Source: Pilaira anomala (Eukaryota > Mucoromycota > Mucoromycetes > Mucorales > Mucoraceae). Taken from it: a DNA stretch of 64,000 nucleotides. The notes under the pieces are model-generated. The model saw nothing but the letters and a program-made list of their open reading frames with translations, was not told the origin of the DNA and did no database searches. Location: the NCBI GenBank assembly GCA_025716855.1, contig JAIXMQ010000014.1, positions 231,001 through 295,000 on the forward strand. Reading direction: 5' to 3'. The translations under genes were made by a program, and so were the position numbers. Of the stretch, positions 1-10,151 are shown in pieces (within the stretch, counting starts at the first letter, position 1; each line of letters starts with the position of its first letter).

Positions 1-1180
1 CCTTAGCTATTGAAGGTGGAGCTGAATTCATGGATTATAACCAAATTGATAAAGCTCCTGAGGAGAAGGCTCGTGGTATCACTATTTCCACCACTCATGT
101 TGAGTATGAGACTGAAAACCGTCATTATGCTCATGTTGATTGTCCTGGTCACGCTGATTACATTAAGAACATGATTACTGGTGCAGCTCAAGTAAGTAAT
201 AACAGGAAGAAGAAGAAGAAGAAAAAAGAGAAATAAATTTTGTATAGATGTATTAATTTACTTTATAGATGGATGGTGCTATTATTGTAGTTTCTGCTAC
301 TGATGGTCAAATGCCTCAAACTCGTGAGCATTTATTATTAGCTCGTCAAGTTGGTGTTCAAAGATTAGTTGTTTTCATTAATAAGGTTGATCAAATTGAT
401 GATCCTGAGATGCTTGAACTTGTTGAGATGGAAATGCGTGATCTTTTAGCAGAATATGGTTTCGATGGTGAGAATACACCTATTGTTAAGGGTTCTGCAC
501 TTGCTGCACTTGAAGGACGTGATCCTGAGATTGGAGAAATTCCTGTTAAGGAATTAATGGCTGCTGTTGATGCTTATATTCCTACACCCGTTCGTGATTT
601 GGATAAGCCATTTTTGATGCCTATTGAAGATGTTTTCTCTATCTCTGGTCGTGGTACCGTTGCTACTGGTCGTGTTGAACGTGGTACAATTAATAAGGGT
701 TCTGAAGTTGAAATTGTTGGTATGGGTCCTACCATCAAGACCACACTTACTGGTATTGAAATGTTCCGTAAGGAATTAGATCGTGGTGAAGCTGGTGATA
801 ACATGGGTGCTCTTTTACGTGGTATTAAGCGTGAACAAATTCGTCGTGGTCAAGTTATGTGTGCTCCTGGTAGTGTTAAATCTCACAAGAAGTTCATGGC
901 TCAAATCTATATCTTAACTAAGGATGAAGGTGGTCGTCATACTCCCTTCATTAACAACTATCGTCCTCAAATGTTCGTTCGTACTACAGATGTTACTGTC
1001 TCCCTTACACATCCTGAAGGTACTGAGGATCCTGATGATAAGCTCATTATGCCTGGTGATAACGTAGAGATGCAATGTGAACTTGTTCATGATATTGCTC
1101 TTGAAGATGGTCAACGTTTCACTATTCGTGAAGGTGGTAAGACTGTTGGTACTGGTGTTATTACCAAGGTTATCGAGTAA
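1..1180 (+). CDS. tuf1: Mitochondrial elongation factor Tu (5' end outside window)
   Basis: Carries aminoacyl-tRNA to the mitochondrial ribosome as a GTPase. The window opens inside the G domain; the first complete codon is at position 3. Exons are 1-191 and 269-1180, and the 77-nt intron 192-268 is phase 0. Visible motifs are EKARGITI (switch I), DCPGH (G3) and NKVD (G4), followed by the complete beta-barrel domains II and III up to the stop at 1178-1180. The sequence is of bacterial/organellar EF-Tu type rather than eEF1A, so the product should act in mitochondria. The N-terminal transit peptide and P-loop lie upstream and cannot be assessed. Identity is certain from near-continuous family similarity. 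Confidence 0.97.
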
Positions 1181-1421
1181 ATTCATCCTTTTAACCTGAC
1201 TGTAAGATAAATAATTAAATAAAATAAAAAAATAGAACAGATTATTATTATTATGTAATATTTTTATTGTGTGTGTGTGTGTGTTTTTTTTTTTAGTTTT
1301 TGACAACCTGTGACTGCAGGACACAATTACGCTTACACAATCGTATATCTGTATTAGTAACAGCTTGTTTTTATTTCTGTAATATCGTTTCTCTCTCTCT
1401 TTTTTTTTTATATATATAATT

Positions 1422-3140
1422 ATGACTGATATATTCGAAGCAGCTGCAACAGGCGACTTAAAGTTTCTTGAAAAGAATGTCAAATTATTTAATGAAAAGA
1501 ACGAAAGAGGATGGACACCACTTCATTTCGCAGCACGGTTTGGACATTTGGAAGTAGCTAAATTCTTAAAAGAGCACAAAGTTGATTTAACCCATATCAA
1601 TAACGAAGGAAAGACTGCAGGTCAAGTAGCTGAATTTTGGGGATATGATGAAATTGCCAAGCTTATTTCACCTCCAACAATTGATACATCAAATACCATT
1701 ACCAATAGTCCTTTTCCTGATAACTATCAATCTATTTTTGCAGGCAATCCTTTAAACAGGCAAGTAAAGAAATAAAATATTTGAAACAGTAAAGTAACGA
1801 TTTTTCATGTATGCAGATTTGGTTGGAATCGTGATAAACCAGAATTTCTTGCACCTTTGGCTCGTTCATCCAAATCAAATTATATCGTTTTAAATGGATT
1901 AAAAGCATTATACGATACTAAAGGAAATATTCATTATATAAAATATGATCAAGTTGCTTCTATTGTAGATCGTGTTTTTACAGAGCAAGATGGTTTTAAC
2001 AAGTCAAATACGGATACTATCTTGGTATTTATGGGTATTGATGAAAGAGAAGGAAAAGGTACAGACGGACAAGCTTATTGGACGTTGGATTTAACTCCAA
2101 AAGGAAAGAATGAGGCAGAATATACGAAATTAATTCAAGGTTTGAAATAACTTATTATAGTTCGTATAAAGCATAAATATTTATATATTTTTTACTAGAA
2201 TTTGAATCTAATTCTTTTGAATTTGCTCCAACACTTCCTCGTGCTTTTACTATGGACAAGTCTGTTAGCCCAATGATTGCTCAAGCAGCAGCAATGGGTA
2301 AAAAAGAACTTGATACTATGATTTAATGATTATACTTACTTTTTCATAGTGGACTGGAATACACGTAATGTATTTTGTTCAGCATGCGGAAACCCTACTA
2401 TATTAGAAGAAGCAGGCTATAAACGTACCTGTATCTCCGATTCAGAAAGCGCAACAAAATGCATTAGCCACACTAGTGTACAAAATTTCGCTTACCCTAG
2501 AACAGGTAAAAACCAAAAACTATAATAATATTCGCGTTATTCGAGAAACTAACTTTAACTAGATGCTGTTATTATTGTATGTATCATTCATCCTAATGGT
2601 GATAAGATTTTATTAGGTCGTAATAAGAGATGGCCTAAAAATATGTTTTCTTGTATTTCGGGTAACTACTATAAATACATTTATAAAGTAAAGTACATGC
2701 ATTATTAAAAATCAAAAATTAGGCTTTGTGGAAGCAGCAGAAACTATTGAAGAGGCTGTACGTCGTGAAGCATTTGAAGAGACAGGTATCACGATTGATC
2801 GTGTAGCCTATCATAGTAGTCAACCTTGGGTAAAAAAAAAAAAAAAAAAAAAAAGCTTGGCATCATTTTTTTTTTTTATTTTCTAACTTTATTTTAACAG
2901 CCTTTTCCCAACTCCCTTATGCTTGGATTTATGGCTGAGGCAGTTTCGACCGAAATAAACACGGAATATGATCAAGAGTTGGAAGCAGCCGTTTGGTATA
3001 CACGTTCGGAGGTGATTGCAGCTTTAAATGGAGAACGAAATGCAGTTTTTAGTATGGCACCTAAAGGTTCACTTGCATATACTCTTGTTCAATCTTGGTT
3101 GAGTGATAAAAAGTGGCAGACAACACATGCCAAAATGTAA
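1422..3140 (+). CDS. NADH pyrophosphatase, NUDT12/Npy1 type, with ankyrin repeats
   Basis: Hydrolyses NADH to NMNH and AMP; family members are peroxisomal or cytosolic and also act on NAD-capped RNA. Seven exons: 1422-1759, 1817-2139, 2199-2297, 2350-2505, 2563-2661, 2723-2829 and 2901-3140, giving 453 aa. Residues 1-85 form ankyrin repeats ([13 protein letters not shown]). The family motif AGNPLNR is followed by a Zn ribbon (CSACG) and a complete Nudix box at about residues 339-361, matching GX5EX7REUXEEXGU. The NudC-type SQPWPFPNS motif follows. The protein ends in AKM, a plausible type-1 peroxisome signal. The first intron must be GC-AG to keep the frame. Ankyrin plus NudC architecture is typical of NUDT12. 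Confidence 0.93.
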
Positions 3141-3390
3141 AGGGTGAAGCAGTAATAGATAAAATTATGAAATAATAAACACGTAAATAAATATTATACT
3201 TTTTATTTTTTATTTTTGAAACTGTGTAATAAAAAAGCGGGGTTATGTGAAAGAATAGAAATAATATTATATCACGCGAGAGAGAGCGAGAAAAATAATG
3301 CTCTATTATATAAAGTATTGCTTAGCGTAAAGATTTTTAGTTTCTCTCTTTTTCTTTTTCTTTCTTTTTAAAAAAAAAATAGTAATAAAA

Positions 3391-4323
3391 ATGTCTTATC
3401 AACCCCCTCCACAAGGTCAATACGGTGCTCCTCCTCCTACACAAGGACAATACGGTGCTCCTCCTCCTACACAAGGACAATATGGTGCTCCTCCTCCTCA
3501 AGGTCAAAGACCTTATGGTGCTGGTGGTAAGATGATTATAAAATTATAAATTTCACACACACACACACACACACACACTAAGCCCCAAATATAGGACAAC
3601 AACCTCCACCTGGTGTTGATCAACAACTTTGGTCTTGGTTTAAAGCAGTAGATACAGATGGTTCAGGACAACTCTCTGCTGATGAACTTCAAAGAGCTTT
3701 AATTAATGGTGACTGGAGTCCATTTAATATTGAAACAGTTCGTTTAATGGTAAATATGTTTGATGCTGGTAAGTTTTTTTTTTCTTACTTTATTTGTTAC
3801 TATTTTTAATCATCATGGATAAATAGATAACAGCGGAACTATTAACTTTAATGAATTCTCTGGATTGTGGAAGTATATTGAAGATTGGAAGCGTTGTTTC
3901 CAAGCATTTGATGTTGATCGTTCTGGTAGCATTAACCAAAGCGAAATGTCTAATGCTTTAAGATCTTTTGGTTTCAACGTCTCATCCAAGTTTATTGCTA
4001 CTTTACTTCAAAAGTTTGATCGTTACGGTATGTAACTATTATATGAATATACTTTTTTTTTTTTTTTTTTTTAGGTATTAACTGTAAAATATTAACAGCA
4101 ACTATTAAAAATACAGGAAAGGGTGATGTTTCATTTGATAACTTTGTTCAAGCTTGCGTCACCATGAAAACCTTGACTGACTCTTTCAGACAATTCGATA
4201 ATGACCAAGATGGCTGGATTCAAATTAATTATGAACAGGTAAGTTTTTTTATTGTGTTGTTTGTATAATTTTACTTAAAATTCTTATTAGTTTTTGGATC
4301 TTGTTGTTCGTCAACGTGCTTAA
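3391..4323 (+). CDS. Penta-EF-hand calcium-binding protein (ALG-2/peflin family)
   Basis: A Ca2+-sensing adaptor of the PEF family, which works at ER exit sites, ESCRT-linked membrane repair and calpain-like complexes. Exons are 3391-3526, 3595-3768, 3827-4027, 4117-4238 and 4291-4323 (221 aa). The N terminus is a Pro/Gln/Gly/Tyr-rich tail built from repeats of GQYGAPPPT, as in peflin. EF-hand loops follow: DTDGSGQL, DADNSGTI, DVDRSGSI, a degenerate one, and DNDQDGWI. The start codon follows a CT-rich leader and A-run. Intron 1 contains a CA microsatellite and intron 3 a poly-T run. ALG-2 versus peflin cannot be decided; the length of the tail leans toward peflin. Confidence 0.9.
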
Positions 4324-4401
4324 AAATAAAATAAAAACGATATTCCCCTTTTTCAAATAATAATAAATGCTTCTCTTTTTTAGCCATTTTTAGTTCAAAA
4401 G

Positions 4402-4463
<62 letters not shown>

Positions 4464-4585
4464 TTTTAGACCAAATATGGTTTGATGTTGATGACAATAA
4501 AAAATATATAAAAATTACATATTTTTCCCTATTTTCTTCTTTCTCTCTTTCCCCTCCTTTTTTTTTTTTTTAATATATTTAAAGA
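4324..4585. other. Intergenic spacer with TG microsatellite
   Basis: Non-coding gap between the penta-EF-hand gene and the Osh3-like gene. It holds the 3' region of the first, a (TG) repeat at 4405-4462, and a pyrimidine-rich run just before the next start codon. Confidence 0.8.
4405..4462. repeat. (TG)29 microsatellite
   Basis: An uninterrupted TG dinucleotide tract of about 58 nt lies between two plus-strand genes, upstream of the Osh3-like start codon. It is the longest dinucleotide repeat seen in the window. Confidence 0.97.
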
Positions 4586-7185
4586 ATGGAGGTAGTACAA
4601 GTTCAACCAAGAGATTCTTATTCACATAATATTTATGTATCTACAAGAGGTACAGCTATACGATGGTCTTTTACAACAAAAAAGAATAATATCTCCTTTG
4701 GTCTTTATCGTAGAAAAGGAAAAGAACCTTTACCAAACTCATCAGACATCTTGTTTCGTGCTCAACAACAATTACAAAAGAGACAAATGTCAATTCCTAT
4801 TGATTTAGGCATTAGACCACAACAACAACAAGAGCAAGGTATAAATATTGTTATACATAAAATCTTCTTTTATAACAATTTAAAACTTAGACGACATATC
4901 AGCAGTAGACGAAGATCATATTTATTCCTCTGCTCATTCAATTCATAGTCAAAATTCAAGTAGCCGTCCACGTTCGAAATCTGTTGCTACTATAAAATTA
5001 AAAGAGCAAGGATTAGATGAAATTATTCCTATACAACATACTCAATCTTGTTCTCAAAAAGTAGAAGGCATTTATACTGTTGAAGAACCAGGAAATTATG
5101 TTTTAGTTTTTGGTATTATAAGTAAAAGCTTTAGCTTTTCATGATTATTAATAATTTATATATATATATATAGATAATACATTTTCAAGAAATACACCAA
5201 AAATGTTGACATTTTCTGTTGCATTAGGTGAACCTGAACAAGTTCAATCAGTTCCAAAAGAAGAAATTTCAGGTTGGTTATTAAAAAAGAAAAGAAAAAG
5301 AATGCAAGGTTGGGCCAAACGTTGGTTTAGTCTTTTTCCAAGTGGAGTACTTTCATATTCTACATCACAAGGAAGTGTCACAAGAGGTTCAATTCAAATA
5401 TTAGTTGCAACTATTTCTTATAATCCAAAATTAAGACAAATTCATATTGATTCTGGTACCATGATTTATCATCTAAAGACATTAACACAAGAAGATTATG
5501 ATATTTGGTGTTCTGCTTTAAAGAATATTAGAACTCATATTGATGAAACAACAACAACAACAACAACAACACCAAATTTTCAAGATGAAATGATCTATAA
5601 TCATAAACGTATTTCTTCTCGTGGCTTTAATGGATCTCATCATCAAACTGACAATAAAAAAATGCGTGCGGAAATTGATCATGGAATTGAATCTTGTAAT
5701 ATTCAACAACAGAATATTGACGCTTTATTAAATTCCATAAATCAATTAAAATCACTTTTACCTAAAAATAATAATACATCGACTCAACTTTTATTTGATC
5801 AATTAGAACAGCAAAAATTACAAGTTTTATCGGGTGTTCAAGATCAAATCTCTCAATGGCAAAATGTACAAAATTGCTTTAATATTCAACAACGTAGGTC
5901 AGGTTCTGCTTCTCCCATCATCTCTCTTCAACCTGATAATCTTATTCCCGAGCATTACGATACAGTTCATCGTACCACAAGTGTTTATTCTCATCTCTCA
6001 GGTTACTCTGATCAATTCTATGATGCTGAAGATATAAACTTGAGTGATGGTGAAGAAGAAGAAGAAGAAGTTGATCATAATTCCAGTATTGATGATGACG
6101 AAAGTAGCGACGAAGAATCTGGTAATATATATATATATATACATTTTCACACATTTTTTACTTACAGTTATAACATTTAGATGGTTTACATTTAGATTCA
6201 ATGGGTAATATCGCACGCCGTACAAAGTTACCATCACCCGCAGTTGCAGATGCAGGATCCGCTCTCTCCATATTTAGAAAAAATGTCGGTAAAGATTTAT
6301 CCACAATTGCCATGCCAATCAGTATGAATGAACCATTAAATATGCTTCAAAAAGCCTGTGAAGAACTTGAATATTCTGAATTATTATCTACTGCATCTAC
6401 ACTTTCGGATTCAATGGAAAGATTAATGTATGTTACCGTATTCTCAATCTCTTCTTATGCTTCTTCACAACATCGTACAGGTCGTAAACCATTTAATCCA
6501 ATGATGACCGAAACCTATGAATGTATAAGACCCGATAAAGGATTCAGATTTATATCTGAGAAAGTATCTCATAATCCACTTGTCATTGCTGCACATGCTG
6601 AAGCAAAAGAATTCAAGTATTGGCAATCAACTCAAATTAAAAGTAAATTTTGGGGTAAATCAATGGAATTCATGTCGGAAGGTACTTTTAATGTCACTTT
6701 GGCTGGTCATGATGATCATTACACCTTTTTTAAACCTTCAAGTTGGATGAAAAATATGATTGCAGGCGAAAAATATTTAGAACATTCGGGTGAATGTAAA
6801 GTAACTAATATCACTACAGGTGAATATGCTATCGTCACATTTAAAGAGGGTACAGGTGGAGGTTTATTTGGTGCTCCTACAAAACGAAATGATGTAGTGG
6901 CTACATTATATGATGCACAAGGAAAGAAATCTAAGCGCGTAGTGGGTAAATGGAGTGATAGTTTAGCAGAAGAAGTAGGCTTAGATAAAAGTAAATTAAA
7001 CGTGTTATGGACTGCTCGTGCTCCGGGTATTCAAGATTGTGCCAAGTATTTTGGTTTCACAAAATTTGCTACTGAATTAAATGAATTAACTAGTTTAGAA
7101 GAAGGCAAAATACCTATCACTGATACCCGTTATAGACCTGATCAATTATTATACGAAAAAGGTAAACAGAAAAAAAAAATTATAA

Positions 7186-7236
<51 letters not shown>

Positions 7237-7451
7237 ACATTATTTGTATAGGTTTCGTAGATGAAGCAGATATTGAAAAACAACGTATAGAACAACAGCA
7301 ACGTGAAAAGCGTAAAGAATTTGAGTTGACTGGAACAGAATGGAGACCTAGATGGTTTACAGGTCAGGATGGTGAATGGCAGTATGCTGGTCAATACTGG
7401 CAAGCTCGTGAAACAGGTCAATGGCCTGAAGATCTATTTAAACTATGGTAG
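4586..7451 (+). CDS. Oxysterol-binding protein, Osh3-like (GOLD-PH-FFAT-ORD)
   Basis: Lipid-transfer protein expected at ER-plasma membrane contacts, exchanging lipid against PI4P. Exons are 4586-4838, 4891-5112, 5174-6121, 6181-7161 and 7252-7451 (867 aa). Order of domains: a GOLD domain ending near LVFDNTFS, a PH domain (GWLLKKKRKRMQGWAKRWF), a linker with an FFAT-like motif QFYDAED at 6010-6033 flanked by acidic residues, then the OSBP-related domain. This is the architecture of yeast Osh3. The OSBP signature reads EKVSHNPL (6558-6581) instead of EQVSHHPP, so one of the paired histidines that contact PI4P in other family members is Asn. The last intron contains a 40-nt T run. The final exon ends in the family-typical EWRPRWF...W segment. 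Confidence 0.93.
7190..7229. repeat. Poly-T tract (40 nt) inside an intron
   Basis: Forty consecutive T residues make up most of the last intron (7162-7251) of the Osh3-like gene, upstream of a normal TATAG acceptor. Similar shorter T runs precede many acceptors in this window. Confidence 0.95.
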
Positions 7452-8075
7452 TTATGTAGTTTATATCACAAATGTAAAATTATTATTATTAGTATTTAGA
7501 CAAAAATTTCAATATAATAAAATCTATTCTTCTATTTATTTTATTTTATTTGAGTAACTCTATTTGAATACTGAGATCCCAAGAGAATTTGAAGATTCTA
7601 AGGCCGCGAGTCTTTCAAATCAAATGAATGGAACAAAAGAGTAATACGCATTAACGAAATTCAAGAATCCAAATGAACATATTATAAGGTTTACACAAAC
7701 TTGTCGTACATCTGTTTGGTAATTGCTACAAACAATCCCTCCAAGAGATCATTATCAGCAGAAATATATAGTTTCTAACCAAGTTAAATAAAACATTATC
7801 CTATCAGAAACTATTTTGCTGTTATTTCTCTTTGCCTAAAATCCAGATGAGGGATACTATACTGTATTTAAGATTTGAATTACACAAACACAAACACAAA
7901 CACATGATTTAATCTTAAAGATAAAGACCCTGACATTTTTGACACACAATTAAAAAAAGAAATAAAAATAATTCATCCAAAAAAAATGCCTCTACTTTTA
8001 ATGTAATTTTAAAAAGGGGATTTTTTTTTTTTTTTTCTCTTGTTAAAAAAAAATCAATCTAAGCAATTAATGCAT
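7452..8075. other. Convergent intergenic region, no gene seen
   Basis: Lies between the stop codons of the Osh3-like gene (plus) and the COX7a-like gene (minus). It is AT-rich with a short ACAAAC-type repeat near 7886-7904. I found no supported reading frame or RNA gene; it probably holds both 3' UTRs. Confidence 0.7.
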
Positions 8076-8387
8076 CTATTTGTTGCCCTAGTAAAATTGA
8101 AAAAACAAATAAGTATAACTGATAGAAAGTATTTTAATTCATATACATACACGAGCCATGTTGATGGCACCCCAGAGAGAACCAGCAACACCGGTACCGA
8201 GAACGAGGAAAGTGGTGTAAACAAAGAGCTTATCTCTGGGACCACGGAGGAACAAGAGAGTGTTGGAAGGAGCCTAATAGGATAGGGTTAAGTCAAAATT
8301 CTATAAGTCAAAAGAAACAAAAATTTAACTCACTTGGAAATATCTTTGCTTGGCGAGGATGGTGTTAGGTCTATCGACGAGAGACAT
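8076..8387 (-). CDS. Cytochrome c oxidase subunit 7a-like small membrane protein
   Basis: Probable small nuclear-encoded subunit of mitochondrial complex IV. Minus-strand exons: 8387-8334, 8273-8151 and 8087-8076, giving 62 aa. The N terminus contains the KQRYFQ segment, followed by RGPRDKLF and one membrane helix (YTTFLVLGTGVAGSLWGAIN), matching the layout of COX7a-type subunits: matrix-side N terminus, a charged stretch, then a single helix. The last exon is only 12 nt (Gly-Asn-Lys-stop), joined through a GTATGT donor and CTAG acceptor. If that splice is not used, translation would read on to a stop at 8139-8141 with VCI in place of GNK. Identification is by pattern from memory, so the family call is moderate; that the gene is real is well supported by intron phase and composition. 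Confidence 0.68.
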
Positions 8388-9362
8388 TTTGATTATAAAT
8401 AAAAAGAGTAGGGTTAATGGAGAGAAAAAAAAAATCAAAACAAAATAATTTAGCTGGGTAGGTTCATAGATAAATTGATGTCTACGTCACACGTGTGACG
8501 GCCTCCTCCGAGTTTCTGGTAGCTATCATAACGAAGTTTGTGATGCAACAATACTATGTCAATGAAAGACTTGGTCAGTAATGGAACAATACATATCTAC
8601 TTTACTATAATTTATGATAGTAGTAAATCAAGATGTTTTAGTTTGTAAAAATATAATAAAGCGGCCCAAAACAAACATTGTCAGAAGTTCCTCAAAATGA
8701 AGTTGACCCAACTTAAAAGTTACCCAAAGCCTCTTTTATTCACAGCATATGTATTGTTTAAATAGTAGCTTAAGGCGAAGGATGTACCACAAGATATATT
8801 TGGAATACAAACATTTATAACTTTGCTAATGAACCATTGTAACTATTGTAAATATTTCAGGTATTTAATGTTTTTCTTAACAAAAGTACTTGCTGTTTCA
8901 TATTAAAGGATTATACATATAATAACTATTACTGGTTGGAAACTGTAACAAATATGAATATAATTATAGCCACATTAATCACAATTGTTAAATCATTTGA
9001 TATAACTTGTCATATCCAAGCATTCATTACGAATGATCAATAAAACAACTGCTTTTGTTTTTGTAGAAAACTAAAAGCATTCTCAAATAAAATATAGATT
9101 ATGCATTGTATGTTGTGAGCTACTTATCTGCTTTTATTTATGTACCATAGTCAAACACTTTGATGTTCATCAAGACCTATTGAGAAACATCGACAAAGTC
9201 AGTCCGGACCGGAGAACCAATAGAGCCAAAGTTTGATTTTAAGAACAAGATTTACTATGGGTGGGGCCAGTGAAAAAAAAAGACAGAGGGAAATAAACAT
9301 GATAATGCTAGATGTAGACCATTAATCCTCCTCTTTAGAGAAACGTGGTAGACGATTTAAAT
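8388..9362. other. Divergent intergenic region, no gene seen
   Basis: Upstream region shared by the COX7a-like gene (minus) and uL23 (plus). No coding signal was found. It contains the palindrome at 8485-8500 listed separately. Confidence 0.65.
8485..8500. promoter_or_regulatory. 16-bp perfect palindrome with CACGTG core
   Basis: CGTCACACGTGTGACG is a perfect 16-bp palindrome about 98 bp upstream of the COX7a-like start codon. It combines an E-box core with flanking TGACG half-sites, as bound by bHLH or bZIP factors. Binding is an inference. Confidence 0.5.
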
Positions 9363-10151
9363 ATGGCCAACCAAGGTAAATAACAAGTCATGTATACTTT
9401 TAGATATCAAGCAGATGAAAAGAGAGAGATAGATGGATGATATTATACGATTTCAATGGATATTTCTAAATTATACGAAAAAATGAATGGACTTGGAATT
9501 AGCAACTTGCCTCGATGATACATTATATTTTTTTGACGGAATGATGATTGGAATTCAACATGTTCCCAGTTTTACACTATGCACTATTTTTATTTTTATT
9601 TTTATTTATTTCTTCTATTAAAACACCAATAAACGATATATACCTGGAATTGTCTCTTTTCACTGCTTGGATGGAATGAATGATTCATTTACGAATTAAA
9701 GATATCTTACCGTATTCAATAACAAATAGCTTCAGTCAAGGCTCTTAATGCCAAGAAGTCCGCTCTCAAGGGTGTTCACGGTAAGGCAGTTCGCAAGATC
9801 CGCACTTCCACCCATTTCCACATCCCCAAGACTTTGGTTTTGAACCGTGCCCCTAAGTACGCTCGTAAGTCTATTGCCCATGCTCCCCGTATGGATCAAT
9901 ACCGTGTTATCCGTCAACCTCTTAACACCGAAACTGCCATGAAGAAGATTGAGGAACACAACACCTTAACTTTCCTCGTTGATGTTAAGGCCAACAAGAA
10001 CCAAATCAAGGATGCTGTCAAGAGACTTTATGACGTTGAAGCTGCTCAAGTCAACACTCTTATCAGACCTGATGGTTACAAGAAGGCTTTCGTCCGCTTA
10101 ACTGCTGACGTCGATGCCCTTGATGTTGCTAACAAGATTGGTTTCATTTAA
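9363..10151 (+). CDS. rpl23a: 60S ribosomal protein uL23 (L23a/L25)
   Basis: Large-subunit protein near the peptide exit tunnel and a docking site for SRP. Exon 1 is proposed as 9363-9375 (13 nt, ATG-GCC-AAC-CAA-G) and exon 2 as 9730-10151, giving 144 aa, close to the usual 142-156. Exon 2 is beyond doubt: [38 protein letters not shown] and [10 protein letters not shown] are all family signatures. The tiny first exon is inferred from a GTAAAT donor at 9376, a TAG acceptor at 9729 and the frame. Yeast RPL25 also has a very short first exon and a long intron. Codon use is richer in C-ending codons than in its neighbours, as expected for a highly expressed gene. Confidence 0.93.

Noticed and set aside
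914..1483. Long minus-strand frame over EF-Tu and the next gene's start
   Set aside because: Shadow of EF-Tu coding bias joined to low-complexity Asn/Lys/Thr sequence; conflicts with two secure plus-strand genes.
9376..9729. Possible intronic C/D snoRNA in the long uL23 intron
   Set aside because: GATGAT-like C-box candidates exist, but no D-box CTGA was found at a suitable distance.
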